DNA of 64,000 bases, from NCBI GenBank assembly GCA_964473555.1, contig CAYYPL010000002.1, forward strand, positions 186,001-250,000. The letters run 5' to 3'. A model generated the notes under the pieces. The model made no database searches. It saw only the letters and a list, made by a program, of their open reading frames with translations, and was not told the DNA's origin. Position numbers and translations under genes: made by a program. This document shows positions 27,890 to 36,781 of the stretch, one piece after another (position 1 is the stretch's first letter; the number at the start of each line of letters is the position of its first letter). This DNA is from UBA11400 sp964473555. Lineage in GTDB: Bacteria > Bacteroidota > Rhodothermia > Balneolales > HLUCCA01.

Positions 27890-29701
27890 TCAACCAAAGC
27901 TCACATTGCGAGTCTTGTCGCGTGTGATGAAATCGATGATCACACGGGTTATGACAATTGCTGCAAAGAGTGAAGCGACAATACCGGCCATAAGGGTAAC
28001 GGCGAATCCTTTGATCGGACCAACCCCGAAGCTGTACAGAATGATCGCAACCAGGAAGGTGGTCACGTTGGCATCGATAATAGCACTCATGGCATTTGCA
28101 TATCCACTGTCTATGGCGGCCAGTAGGCTTTTACCATGGCGTTGTTCTTCGCGGATACGGTCGAAAATCAGTACGTTGGCGTCCACCGCCATACCTATGG
28201 TCAGAACGATACCGGCGATACCTGGGAGTGTGAGCGTAGCATTAAATGCTGCCATGATCCCAAGGATGAAGAACAAACTCGAAACCAGCGCGATGTCGGC
28301 AATGGCTCCACCCACGTGATAATAGAACACCATAAAGATAGCAACTACAACCAATCCAAAGATCACTGCATTGAGTCCTGAGCTGATGGATTGCGCTCCG
28401 AGTGATGGACCTACTACGCGTTCTTCAACGATATCCAATGGAGCAGGAAGTGCACCTGACATCAGGATGTTCACAAGGTCATCGGCTTCCTGAACCCCTG
28501 TGAGTCCGGTGATGGATGAACGTCCATCACTGATTCGGTTGATAACGTTGGGATAGGTGTACACGTAGTTGTCGAGGATAATCGCAACCGGACGACCAAT
28601 ATTTGCACCTGTGATGCGGGCCCATCGTGAAGCGCCATCGCGGTTCATGGTCATGGAAACCTGTGGTTCGTTGGTCACAGGGTCGAAAGTTGGACGAGCT
28701 TCAGTAATCACTTCACCTGTCATTTCAACGTTATTACGAACACCGATGAGTGAGAAGAATTCAAGTCCGTTTTCGTTGGTAAATTCGGACCGGGATGTCC
28801 ACAGCAGTGCAATGTCACGGGGTAGCAAACGCTGAACCTCCGGCGCAGACAACAGAGCAGATACCGCAGCCGTGTCGCGAACGGATGCGGATCCGAACAC
28901 TACGCTTTGGCCTTGTGGAATAAAGACTTCCAGTAGTGCATTTGACTGAGTAGCTACTGAATCACCTTCAGCGGTCGTTGATACGGTGAAATAGTCGACC
29001 ACACGCTGCAGAGAACCGGCAAGTTCCTGGGCTTCGGCTGTGAGTCGAAACTCAAGACGTGCCGTGCCTTTGAGAAGATTACGCACACGCTCTTCATCGT
29101 CCACACCAGGTAGCTCAACCACAATTCGGTTGGCACCCTGACGCGTAATGGATGGTTCGGTCACCCCAAATCGGTCAACTCGATTACGAACAATCTGAAT
29201 GGCACGATCTACAGCAGAGTTACGCTGCGTTTTCAGATACTCGACCACCTCGGCATTCGATGATGCCCGGGTGATGGCATCGGCATCGGAGCGGAAATAT
29301 CTGCTCAACCGTGCACTGGCGTCACGTGTCTGAAATTCAGCGGCAAACTCATCGATGATATCGGTATTATTGGCATCTGCTGAAGCCGCAGCCGCGAGAA
29401 TGACCTCTTCGAATTCGGCATCGGCATATTCCTTGGCTAACTCTCGCAACAATTGAGGTGTAGCCAGTTCTAGGGTCACGTTCATTCCACCCTGGAGATC
29501 AAGTCCGAGAGTTAGGGTTCTTTCACGAAGACTTTGTATAGAAGAGGCATTTTCCTCCACGTAGGTCGCGCGTGTCTGTTCATCCAGCGATTCAATGTGG
29601 CGTGATTCCAGCCAATTACGCACGGTGAATGACAGATAATACCCGCAGATGATCACAAAGGCTGCGATAAAGGCGATTTTTGTACTGTTATTGCGTTTCA
29701 T
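27890..29701 (-). CDS. secD: Protein translocase subunit SecD
   Basis: 603 residues. An N-terminal membrane segment (about 9-27) precedes LGLDLQGGMNVTLEL, then the large periplasmic P1 domain with DRFGVTEPSITRQGANRIVVELPGV. The C-terminal bundle contains GLTGVQEADDLVNILMSGALPAPL and TLPGIAGIVLTIGMAVDANVLIFDRIREE. It starts the secD-secF pair; the 215 bp upstream (29702-29916) hold no gene and presumably its promoter. Confidence 0.97.
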   Translation of the reverse strand: MKRNNSTKIAFIAAFVIICGYYLSFTVRNWLESRHIESLDEQTRATYVEENASSIQSLRERTLTLGLDLQGGMNVTLELATPQLLRELAKEYADAEFEEVILAAAASADANNTDIIDEFAAEFQTRDASARLSRYFRSDADAITRASSNAEVVEYLKTQRNSAVDRAIQIVRNRVDRFGVTEPSITRQGANRIVVELPGVDDEERVRNLLKGTARLEFRLTAEAQELAGSLQRVVDYFTVSTTAEGDSVATQSNALLEVFIPQGQSVVFGSASVRDTAAVSALLSAPEVQRLLPRDIALLWTSRSEFTNENGLEFFSLIGVRNNVEMTGEVITEARPTFDPVTNEPQVSMTMNRDGASRWARITGANIGRPVAIILDNYVYTYPNVINRISDGRSSITGLTGVQEADDLVNILMSGALPAPLDIVEERVVGPSLGAQSISSGLNAVIFGLVVVAIFMVFYYHVGGAIADIALVSSLFFILGIMAAFNATLTLPGIAGIVLTIGMAVDANVLIFDRIREEQRHGKSLLAAIDSGYANAMSAIIDANVTTFLVAIILYSFGVGPIKGFAVTLMAGIVASLFAAIVITRVIIDFITRDKTRNVSFG

Positions 29702-29916
29702 GTGTTTGGGTTTGTTTGATGTTTGAGTAAATACTGTGTTGAAAAAATGATGAACACCAAAATCTATCGCTTTACGTATGTGACTGATAATCCATGCGAT
29801 ACGGAAGTCGCTAGTTAACCGGTCCCGCCTAGTTCCAAAAAATCAACCGATGTAACGAATAGCGAAGTAGTGTTCCAGGTGTATGGTGCTCGGGAAGGCA
29901 GGAGCACCCTATGATT

Positions 29917-30462
29917 CTATGGAGCGTTGATTGACAATCCGTTAATCAAGGGTTCAAGGACCCATGTTACCAGCGTCTGTGGACCTGAGATGTTGACACT
30001 TAAAAATCTGGTAGCCGTGACGTCCAACTGATTGATATAGCTGCCCTGTTGGGTGTGCTGAAATTCAACGGGAGTAGTAGCGGAACGATTTCTGTCAGGT
30101 TGTACAGCTTTGGCCATACCACTGGATTGATCGTTGTTATTCCACTGAAAAATGAGAACTTCAAGAACCTCTTGGTCGCTGGATTCTTCGTCTTGTGGCA
30201 GAGTGAATAGTTCTGGATTTTCAGCGATTACCCTGGAAGCAACGGTAAGTGTTTGTTCAACATCACCGGATAAACCCGAGAGAGCTGAAGTCAGTTTCTC
30301 GCTCGCAAGTGTGGTTTGATCTGCGTCAGCAAAGGTTAAGAGCCAGTTTGTGAGCGCGTCCTGCTGGGTGATCGATGGATTTGCAAAATAATGGGATGTG
30401 AGTCCGATTCCGAAAAGGAATCCGATGAGTATCACCATGTTTTTGTATCGCGAGTACAGCAT
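29917..30462 (-). CDS. Small membrane-anchored protein of unknown function
   Basis: About 181 residues from ATG 30462. An in-frame TTG ten codons upstream would also work, but the ATG gives a normal N-terminal membrane segment (NMVILIGFLFGIGLTSHYF). The rest is a soluble, probably periplasmic domain with many Gln, Thr and Ser residues (TQQDALTNWLLTFADADQTT, then SGLSGDVEQTLTVASRVI). No family recognised. It lies 45 bp after uvrA on the same strand. Confidence 0.65.
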   Translation of the reverse strand: MLYSRYKNMVILIGFLFGIGLTSHYFANPSITQQDALTNWLLTFADADQTTLASEKLTSALSGLSGDVEQTLTVASRVIAENPELFTLPQDEESSDQEVLEVLIFQWNNNDQSSGMAKAVQPDRNRSATTPVEFQHTQQGSYINQLDVTATRFLSVNISGPQTLVTWVLEPLINGLSINAP

Positions 30463-30507
30463 TCTTCGAAGATACAATAAAATTATGGCCAAGGAAAGCG
30501 ATTTGAA

Positions 30508-33357
30508 TCAGGACACGAGCTCACCGGATCGTTTAAGTTCATCGGCAATGAATCTACCTGTAATGGAATCACGACACATGGCTACGTGCTCGGGAGTACC
30601 CTCGGCAATGATGCTTCCGCCGGCAGCTCCACCTTCCGGACCCACATCGATGATCCAGTCGCAGGCTTTGATCAAATCCAGATTATGCTCAATGACCACA
30701 ACCGTATTGCCTTTGTCAACCAGCTTCTGGATCACTTCGACCAACATGTTTACATCCTGGAAATGCAGGCCGGTAGTGGGTTCGTCCATGATGTACAAGG
30801 TGTCTCCTGTACCGATCTTGGAGAGCTCCCGGGCTAATTTAATGCGTTGGGCCTCACCACCCGAAAGCGTAGTGCTGGACTGACCAATTGTAAGGTATCC
30901 CAGACCTACGGAACACATGGTTTCCAGGATGCGTCTGATTCTCGGAACGGTATCGAAATAATCAACAGCATCTTTGATAGGCATATCCAGGACTTCAGCG
31001 ATGTGTTTGTTTTTATAAAAGACTTCCAGAGTCTCGCGGTTGTAACGTTTTCCGTTACAGGTTTCGCAGGTCACATAGACATCCGGCAGGAAGTTCATCT
31101 CAATTTTGCGAAGTCCGTCGCCACTGCACGTCTCACAGCGTCCACCCTTGACGTTGAAACTGAATCGTCCCTGGTCGTATCCACGGATTTTAGCCTCGGG
31201 CATTTCAGCGAAAAGCGCACGGATCGTGTCGAACACCTTGGTGTAGGTACCCGGATTGGAACGAGGTGTGCGTCCGATCGGGCTCTGGTCAATACTGATT
31301 ACTTTATCGATGTGTTCAAGACCCTGAACTTCATCATAAGGTAGCGGGACTTCACGGGACTTGTATAAATGAGAGCTGAGTATGGGGGATAAGGTATGAT
31401 TGATCAGCGAGCTTTTTCCGCTACCACTCACTCCTGTGACACAGATAAATTTCCCAAGTGGCAGATGCAGATCTGTGTTTTTGAGGTTGTGTCCCCTGGC
31501 ACCGTGTATGGAAAGGTGCTTGCCCGAACCGGGACGTCTTTGAGCCGGCACCGGGATCTTGTCCTTGTATTTCAGGAAACGAGATGTGATCGAGGATGTA
31601 TCCAGTTCTTCGGGTTTTCCGGCACTTACTATATTTCCACCGTATATTCCTGCGCCTGGACCCATATCGATTACAAAATCGGCAGCTTCTATGGTTTCCC
31701 GGTCGTGTTCCACAACAATTACGCTATTTCCGAGATCCCTGAGCGTTCGCAGGGAGTTTATCAGCTTTAAATTGTCGCGTTGATGGAGTCCGATACTGGG
31801 TTCATCCAGAATGTATAACACCCCAACAAGCTGGGTCCCGATTTGGGTGGCCAAACGGATTCGCTGCGCCTCGCCACCACTCAATGTTTGAGCTTCTCGA
31901 TCCAGACTCAGATAATTTAGGCCCACATTTTCCAGGAATTCCAGTCGGTCCCGTATTTCTTTGATCACCTGTTGACCGATGATGCGTTGTCGATCGTTCA
32001 ACTCCAGGTTGTTGATCGCCTTTTTTAAAGAACCGATATCCATCCGAACCAGATCGGCAATGGTATAAGACCCAACTTTGTATGATAACGCTTCTTTATT
32101 CAATCGACCTCCCCCGCAACTAGGGCAATTGGTTTTACCCATGAATGACTTAGCTTTTTCACGTTGTGAGGCCGATTTAGTGTCTTCATACTGAGACCGG
32201 ATTATGGAAAGAAGACCTTCGAAAGTCTGCTGGTAGGTCACCGTACTGGCTTTGAAATCGTATTTAATATCGAAGTTTTCTTTTCCACTACCGTGAAGAA
32301 GGACACGCATCAATTCTGCCGGGAACTCACGGATCGGTGTGTTGAAATCAGCCCCGAACGTGTGCAGTACGGCTTCAATCTGTTTAAAGGCGAATATATT
32401 TCGTGGTTTACCCAAAAATCTGATTCCACCGTCATTGACCGATTGTCGATGGTTTGGCATCAGGAGCTCAGGATCCACATCATGAGTGTACCCCAGTCCT
32501 CCGCAGGATTTACAGGCACCATATGGAGAATTAAATGAAAACAGATTCGGAGCCGGGTCATCGTAGGCAATACCGGCATCTGCATCGAAAAGTTTTTGGG
32601 AGAACAGAATATCACGGCCTTTAGGATGGGAGTCTGTAGCATCGGGGATATGTAAAATTACGGTTCCATCTGCCATTTCAAGGGCTGTGTAGACACTCTG
32701 CGAGATTCTGTTTCTGGAGTTTTCGGTGATGACGAATCGGTCGATCACCACTTCTATATCGTGTGTTTTGTAGCGGTCCACCTGCAGACCTTTTTCCAGC
32801 TCAATATATTCACCATCAACCCGGACCCGGATAAAACCCTGTTTCAGGGTTTGTTCAAAGAGTTCACGGTAGTGTCCCTTGCGTCCGCGTACAACAGGTG
32901 CCAAACAGTACGCCTTGGTACCTTCAGGCAAGCGCATAATCGACTCAATAACCTGCTCGGGAGTCTGTTTCTCCATTTTTTGTCCCGTAGCATATGAGTA
33001 TGGGACTCCGATACGGGCATACAATAGGCGCAGGAAGTCGTAGATCTCGGTAACTGTTCCTACCGTAGACCTTGGATTGCGATTGGTCGTCTTTTGGTCA
33101 ATCGATATTACAGGAGACAGGCCATCGATGAAATCGATATCCGGACGTTCCATCATGCCCAGAAATTGCCGGGCATAAGCGCTCAATGATTCCATGAAAC
33201 GGCGTTGTCCCTCGGCATAGATGGTATCGAACGCAAGAGAAGATTTACCTGAGCCCGACAATCCGGTCACCACGACCAGCTGATCTCGAGGGATGTCGAT
33301 ATCAATATTTTTGAGATTGTGCTCTCGTGCACCACGAATAATAATGGAATCAAACAT
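30508..33357 (-). CDS. uvrA: Excinuclease ABC subunit A
   Basis: 949 residues from ATG 33357, which gives the standard opening MFDSIIIRGAREHNLKNIDI; the frame remains open 13 codons further. Two ABC ATPase modules are present: Walker A GLSGSGKSSLAF and GVSGSGKSSLIN, and signatures LSGGEAQRIRLA and LSGGEAQRIKLA. Zinc fingers are CKSCGGLGY with CPSCGGGR, and CETCSGDG with CETCNG. It is the damage-sensing subunit of nucleotide excision repair. A small palindrome 10 bp upstream may be an operator. Confidence 0.97.
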   Translation of the reverse strand: MFDSIIIRGAREHNLKNIDIDIPRDQLVVVTGLSGSGKSSLAFDTIYAEGQRRFMESLSAYARQFLGMMERPDIDFIDGLSPVISIDQKTTNRNPRSTVGTVTEIYDFLRLLYARIGVPYSYATGQKMEKQTPEQVIESIMRLPEGTKAYCLAPVVRGRKGHYRELFEQTLKQGFIRVRVDGEYIELEKGLQVDRYKTHDIEVVIDRFVITENSRNRISQSVYTALEMADGTVILHIPDATDSHPKGRDILFSQKLFDADAGIAYDDPAPNLFSFNSPYGACKSCGGLGYTHDVDPELLMPNHRQSVNDGGIRFLGKPRNIFAFKQIEAVLHTFGADFNTPIREFPAELMRVLLHGSGKENFDIKYDFKASTVTYQQTFEGLLSIIRSQYEDTKSASQREKAKSFMGKTNCPSCGGGRLNKEALSYKVGSYTIADLVRMDIGSLKKAINNLELNDRQRIIGQQVIKEIRDRLEFLENVGLNYLSLDREAQTLSGGEAQRIRLATQIGTQLVGVLYILDEPSIGLHQRDNLKLINSLRTLRDLGNSVIVVEHDRETIEAADFVIDMGPGAGIYGGNIVSAGKPEELDTSSITSRFLKYKDKIPVPAQRRPGSGKHLSIHGARGHNLKNTDLHLPLGKFICVTGVSGSGKSSLINHTLSPILSSHLYKSREVPLPYDEVQGLEHIDKVISIDQSPIGRTPRSNPGTYTKVFDTIRALFAEMPEAKIRGYDQGRFSFNVKGGRCETCSGDGLRKIEMNFLPDVYVTCETCNGKRYNRETLEVFYKNKHIAEVLDMPIKDAVDYFDTVPRIRRILETMCSVGLGYLTIGQSSTTLSGGEAQRIKLARELSKIGTGDTLYIMDEPTTGLHFQDVNMLVEVIQKLVDKGNTVVVIEHNLDLIKACDWIIDVGPEGGAAGGSIIAEGTPEHVAMCRDSITGRFIADELKRSGELVS

Positions 33358-33366
33358 GCAGTGTAG

Positions 33367-33378
33367 AACAGTCCTGTT
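33367..33378. promoter_or_regulatory. Small palindrome just before uvrA
   Basis: AACAGTCCTGTT (33367-33378) is a perfect 5+2+5 palindrome, 9 bp before the uvrA start, a position suited to a repressor such as LexA. LexA sites of this lineage are not known to me, so this is only a candidate. Confidence 0.3.
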
Positions 33379-33488
33379 TCGGGTTCGAATTGGCAACGAT
33401 CAATCTGGTAAGATAGTTCAAATACGGATCATATCGTAGAAAAATCCGATGGTTGCTTCTTCGCCGTAACATTAAAAGTTACACGGGA

Positions 33489-34856
33489 CTATTCACGGTT
33501 TTTGTTCCATTCGCGGGCAATCAGGAAGGCCATTTCAAGACCTTGCTCGTAGTTCAGCCGCGGATCGCAGTAGGTTTCATACTTGTGATTCAGACTTTTT
33601 TCATTCAGTCCATTTGCTCCGCCTACACATTCGGTGACATTACGTCCGGTAAGTTCGAGATGTACCCCCCCAAGAATGGTGTTTTCGCTTCTGTGAACTG
33701 CAAAAGTTTGTCGGATATCGTCCAATATGGCGTTGAAGCTGCGTGTTTTGATGCCATCTTCGGTTGCGAACGTATTTCCGTGCATCGGGTCGCAACTCCA
33801 AAGCACGTGGAATCCAGCACGGTTCACTGCTCTGATGAGTTCAGGGAGATGTTTTTCTACGTTGCCCTGACCAAAGCGAGTGATCAGAGTCACTTTTCCG
33901 GGTTCTTGACTGGGATTCACATGCTCGATCAGATACAGGATTTCATCGACAGTGTAGGGAGGTCCCACTTTTATGCCAATCGGATTTCTTATACCGCGGA
34001 CATACTCTATGTGAGCGCCTTCGGGTTGTCGGGTTCTGTTCCCAACCCAGGGCATGTGGGTACTCAGGTTGTAATATCCTGGCTTGTGCGGTACAGTTCG
34101 GGTCTGAGCGCTATCGTAATAGAGATTAAGTGCTTCGTGGGAGGTGTAGAAGTCCACATTTTTGAGTGTCTGCACCTTTTGTGGGGAGATCGCTTCCACA
34201 AAGTGGATGGCATGGTTGATCGACTCTACCATTTGTTTGTACTCTTTGTAGTACGGATTTCGTTTCATGAAATCCAGTTCCCAGTATTCGGGGTGGTGAA
34301 GGTCGGCAAACCCACCGCCATCTGTCAAAGCGCGGACAAAATTTAGCGTCATGGCAGATTTCTGATACGCTTCAACCAGTCGAGTCGGGTCAGATTCCCG
34401 GGCCTGCGGGTTTGCATCGAAACTATTGAACAGATCACCACGGTAAGACTTGATGTGTTGTCCATTCACGCTTTCGTAATCACTTGAGCGGGGTTTCGCG
34501 TACTGTCCTGCTATGCGGCCGATTCGGGTAACCGGAGTATTCATCTCGTGAATCAGGATGAAACTCATTTGCAACAAGACCTTAAGCAGCTTGACGATTG
34601 TATCGGCGTTACATCGGTCAAAAGACTCAGCGCAGTCTCCACCCTGTAAAATGAATCCTTGACCGTTGGAGGCGTCAGCGATTTTGTTTCGTAGTGCTTC
34701 GATTTCCCAGGATGTGACCAGCGGAGGATAGCTTTTTAGCTCCTTGAAACGGGTATCCAGTTCGGAAGATGAGGGATATTCGGGAATTTGCCAGACGGGT
34801 TTGTCCCTCCAGGAGTCGGGTGTCCAGGTTTTTGGTTTTGAAGGCGTGTCGATCAT
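33489..34856 (-). CDS. aroG: 3-deoxy-7-phosphoheptulonate synthase, class II
   Basis: 455 residues of the plant-type (class II) DAHP synthase family. It opens TWTPDSWRDKPVWQIPEYP; other motifs are FILQGGDCAESFDRCNADTI, RIGRIAGQYAKPRSSDYE, THMPWVGNRTRQPEGAHIEYVRGIRNPIGIKVGP in outline and WSCDPMHGNT near the metal site. It condenses PEP and erythrose-4-phosphate, the first step to chorismate, which also feeds pabB in this window. A hairpin lies in the 129 bp between it and the thioredoxin gene. Confidence 0.95.
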   Translation of the reverse strand: MIDTPSKPKTWTPDSWRDKPVWQIPEYPSSSELDTRFKELKSYPPLVTSWEIEALRNKIADASNGQGFILQGGDCAESFDRCNADTIVKLLKVLLQMSFILIHEMNTPVTRIGRIAGQYAKPRSSDYESVNGQHIKSYRGDLFNSFDANPQARESDPTRLVEAYQKSAMTLNFVRALTDGGGFADLHHPEYWELDFMKRNPYYKEYKQMVESINHAIHFVEAISPQKVQTLKNVDFYTSHEALNLYYDSAQTRTVPHKPGYYNLSTHMPWVGNRTRQPEGAHIEYVRGIRNPIGIKVGPPYTVDEILYLIEHVNPSQEPGKVTLITRFGQGNVEKHLPELIRAVNRAGFHVLWSCDPMHGNTFATEDGIKTRSFNAILDDIRQTFAVHRSENTILGGVHLELTGRNVTECVGGANGLNEKSLNHKYETYCDPRLNYEQGLEMAFLIAREWNKNRE

Positions 34857-34898
34857 AGTAAAAGGTGTCCCCTAACAAAGTGAGCTTCAAATAAAACG

Positions 34899-34948
34899 AA
34901 AAAATGGCTCAGAAACAACGTCTAAACGTCTTTCCAAAGCCATTTTTT
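34899..34948 (-). terminator. Terminator or attenuator between thioredoxin and DAHP synthase genes
   Basis: Arms of 11 bp (34899-34909 and 34938-34948, core AATGGCT with AGCCATT) enclose a 28-nt loop; on the minus strand the second arm runs into a T-rich tract. It ends thioredoxin transcription and may act as a leader attenuator for the DAHP synthase gene, whose start is 43 bp further. Confidence 0.6.
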
Positions 34949-34985
34949 TCTTACGTATGAAGCAGAATGAATCTAATGCAAGGGA

Positions 34986-35321
34986 TCAGGCTTCAGCGAA
35001 TTGTTCGAGCTTTTGGTCAATGATGTGCTTGAGCATGGGCATACGAACAACCCCCGCCTGTTGCCATAGTACTTTCCCATTTTTGAAAAGAATCAAATTT
35101 GGGATTCCCATTACCTGATAGCGGATAGCAATATCCGGATTACGGTCGGTATCTACTTTTATAATGGTTAGGTTATCTCCAGTTGCTTTCTTCAGTTCCT
35201 GTCGAATAGGCGGCATCATACGGCAGGGAGCACACCAGTCGGCATAAAAGTCGATCAAAATGACAGGGACCAGGACAACATGTCGGATATATTTGTATGA
35301 AATATGTCGGATTGTACACAT
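34986..35321 (-). CDS. trxA: Thioredoxin
   Basis: 111 residues. The redox motif is VILIDFYADWCAPCRMMPPI (Cys30, Cys33). VDTDRNPDIAIRYQVMGIPNLILFKNG holds the cis-proline. The N-terminus (about 18 residues before the first strand) is basic and atypical, but it is the only start in frame with ATG. It reduces protein disulfides in the cytoplasm. The gene is divergent from hsp20; its first codons overlap the region that contains the proposed upstream activating site of hsp20. Confidence 0.88.
   Translation of the reverse strand: MCTIRHISYKYIRHVVLVPVILIDFYADWCAPCRMMPPIRQELKKATGDNLTIIKVDTDRNPDIAIRYQVMGIPNLILFKNGKVLWQQAGVVRMPMLKHIIDQKLEQFAEA
35252..35266. promoter_or_regulatory. Candidate activator-binding site for the hsp20 sigma-54 promoter
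   Basis: CGATCAAAATGACAG matches the clpB palindrome CTGTCATAATGACAG at 12 of 15 positions, with one half-site intact. Its centre is 83 bp before the -24 GG. It lies inside the start of the thioredoxin gene, so coding constraint could also explain part of the match. Confidence 0.4.
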
Positions 35322-35339
35322 CGTTTGCTTATTTCAAAT

Positions 35340-35356
35340 TTGGCACGCCCTTTGCC
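35340..35356 (+). promoter_or_regulatory. Sigma-54 promoter of hsp20
   Basis: TTGGCACGCCCTTTGCC fits the -24/-12 consensus (TGGCACG-N4-TTGC). GG is at 35342-35343 and GC at 35354-35355, exactly ten bases apart. Transcription should start near 35367; hsp20 begins at 35407 behind the strong Shine-Dalgarno site AGGAGG (35395-35400). Confidence 0.88.
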
Positions 35357-35394
35357 ATAGTCTTAGTGTGACAACAATAAACCAAAACCTACAT

Positions 35395-35400
35395 AGGAGG
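35395..35400 (+). promoter_or_regulatory. Strong Shine-Dalgarno site of hsp20
   Basis: AGGAGG lies 6 bases before ATG 35407. It selects this start over the longer open frame beginning at 35260, and is unusual in a window where most genes lack such a site. Confidence 0.85.
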
Positions 35401-35406
35401 ATCATT

Positions 35407-35850
35407 ATGACACTTGTAAAATATCGACCAAACCGTGAAATGGATCAACTAATACCAAGAACGTTCTCTCAATTTTTGGACAGTGTATTTGATGATATGG
35501 TAACCGGTTCACGTCCGGTTGAGGGTAATTTCTTACCAGGCGTTGATGTGCGTGAAACCGACAAAGCGTACGAAATCGAAGTCATGTTACCGGGGATCAA
35601 GAAAGAAGACATCAACATAGATCTTGATGATCGGACACTTACAATTCGTGGCGAGCGCAAAACCTCAAAAGAGGAAGACAAAGTGAAGTATCATCTGGTT
35701 GAAACCAGTTACGGTACGTTTAGTCGGTCCCTGACCCTGCCTACGAACATCAACCGTGAATCCATCCAGGCAAGCTACACTGATGGAGTATTGCGTGTTA
35801 CGATCGATAAGATTGAAAACGCTGTAACGAAGCAAATACAAATCAAGTAA
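35407..35850 (+). CDS. hsp20: Small heat-shock protein (Hsp20 family)
   Basis: 147 residues. The alpha-crystallin domain spans about 40-140 and contains PGVDVRETDKAYEIEVMLPG, LTIRGERKTSKEED, YGTFSRSLTLP and the GVLRVTI segment (A-x-x-x-n-G-v-L type). The C-terminal extension ends KQIQIK with an IxI-type motif used for oligomer contacts. It holds unfolding proteins for refolding by ClpB/DnaK. The sigma-54 promoter and strong ribosome binding site suggest sharp stress induction. Confidence 0.96.
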   Translation: MTLVKYRPNREMDQLIPRTFSQFLDSVFDDMVTGSRPVEGNFLPGVDVRETDKAYEIEVMLPGIKKEDINIDLDDRTLTIRGERKTSKEEDKVKYHLVETSYGTFSRSLTLPTNINRESIQASYTDGVLRVTIDKIENAVTKQIQIK

Positions 35851-35881
35851 TGCCAGACGTTACTTTGGTGATTAGGTGAAG

Positions 35882-35915
35882 CAAAGGCTCGGTCGAATCC
35901 GGGCCTTTGTTGTTT
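35882..35915 (+). terminator. Rho-independent terminator of hsp20
   Basis: An 11-bp stem (35882-35892 with 35899-35909, one GU pair) with loop TCGAAT is followed by TTGTTGTTT. Confidence 0.88.
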
Positions 35916-35942
35916 ACATGGGACAACAGGTGTGTGTATTTT

Positions 35943-36581
35943 TTACCTGGTTGGAAAGGTACTTGTTACGTCTTCCATGACCCAAAGCATTTCTCTGGCT
36001 ATTTCTTTAGAGCGATTCAAATAGGTGATACGACGTTTGGGTGTGCCATCCGATTCCTTTGGATCTTTATAGAGAACTGGGATTCGAGCATTTGCACCCG
36101 GAACAAACGGACAAGCTTCAGCGGCAGAGTCACAGACCAGTACGGCACAGAAGTTTTTTGTTGGAAGCGATTCGTGTCCAAGTGCTTTTGAAAAGCCGGA
36201 AATCACAGGTAGGAGTCCGCCGAGTCTGACCTGGTACAATGGATTGGAAGCAACAGAATCTGGTACATTGATTTCGAATCCACACTCGATGAGTGCCTCA
36301 ACCGTATGTGGATGCATGGCAGTTGCTTCAGTTCCCGCCGAGAACGTCTCGATTCCCGTTACACCGCAAAACTCAGCAGCTGCTGCAGCCCAGAATTGGG
36401 CCATATGACTTCTACGTGAGTTATGTGTGCAGACGAATATCAACTTTCGGTTCGAGTTATCCGCTTTTAACCAATCCGAAATCTTCGATAACATAGCGAT
36501 TCTCTCCTGGGTAGGTTCCGCGATGGATTCACGGACCTCATGGAGTGTTGCTTCGATTCTTGGGTATAATTTTTTACTCAT
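35943..36581 (-). CDS. arsC: Arsenate reductase / low-molecular-weight phosphatase-like protein
   Basis: 212 residues. After a helical N-terminal extension of about 45 residues comes a LMW tyrosine-phosphatase fold: KLIFVCTHNSRRSHMAQFWA with C-x5-R (Cys51, Arg57). ETFSAGTEATAMHPHTVEAL and AVLVCDSAAEACPFVPGANARIPVLYKDP follow, the latter supplying extra cysteines. Arsenate reductases of the ArsC/Wzb-fold type use such cysteines, so the call is arsenate reductase-like; phosphatase activity remains possible. The arsR-type gene upstream on the same strand supports an arsenic role, although no efflux pump is nearby. Confidence 0.8.
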   Translation of the reverse strand: MSKKLYPRIEATLHEVRESIAEPTQERIAMLSKISDWLKADNSNRKLIFVCTHNSRRSHMAQFWAAAAAEFCGVTGIETFSAGTEATAMHPHTVEALIECGFEINVPDSVASNPLYQVRLGGLLPVISGFSKALGHESLPTKNFCAVLVCDSAAEACPFVPGANARIPVLYKDPKESDGTPKRRITYLNRSKEIAREMLWVMEDVTSTFPTR

Positions 36582-36690
36582 AGCCCAAAATACTACATCA
36601 GCACGTGAGATTCACATAAAAAAACGGTTAAATCACTTACATAAATTGCTGATACATTGAATAGAAGTTCAAATCGTAGAGTTAAACAAG

Positions 36691-36777
36691 TAAAGGCAGG
36701 GAGTAGGTGGCTCTTGATTGTACGATTGCTAACGTATTGGAGTAGACTGATTACCTACTGGCTACTCCCTGCCTTTA
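36691..36777. repeat. Large inverted repeat between arsR and arsC
   Basis: Perfect 16-bp arms (36691-36706 and 36762-36777; core AAAGGCAGGGAGTAG) enclose 55 nt, with a second inner pair AGTAGGT (36703-36709) and ACCTACT (36753-36759). The right side also reads in heptamers (CTACTGG CTACTCC CTGCCTT). The outer right arm lies 4 bp from the arsR stop codon. No open frame is contained. It could be a terminator-like structure or part of the heptamer repeat family. Confidence 0.75.
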
Positions 36778-36781
36778 TGCC

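Noticed and set aside
35260..35406. An upstream extension of the hsp20 reading frame (49 codons).
   Set aside because: It crosses the sigma-54 promoter, and AGGAGG at 35395-35400 points to the ATG at 35407.
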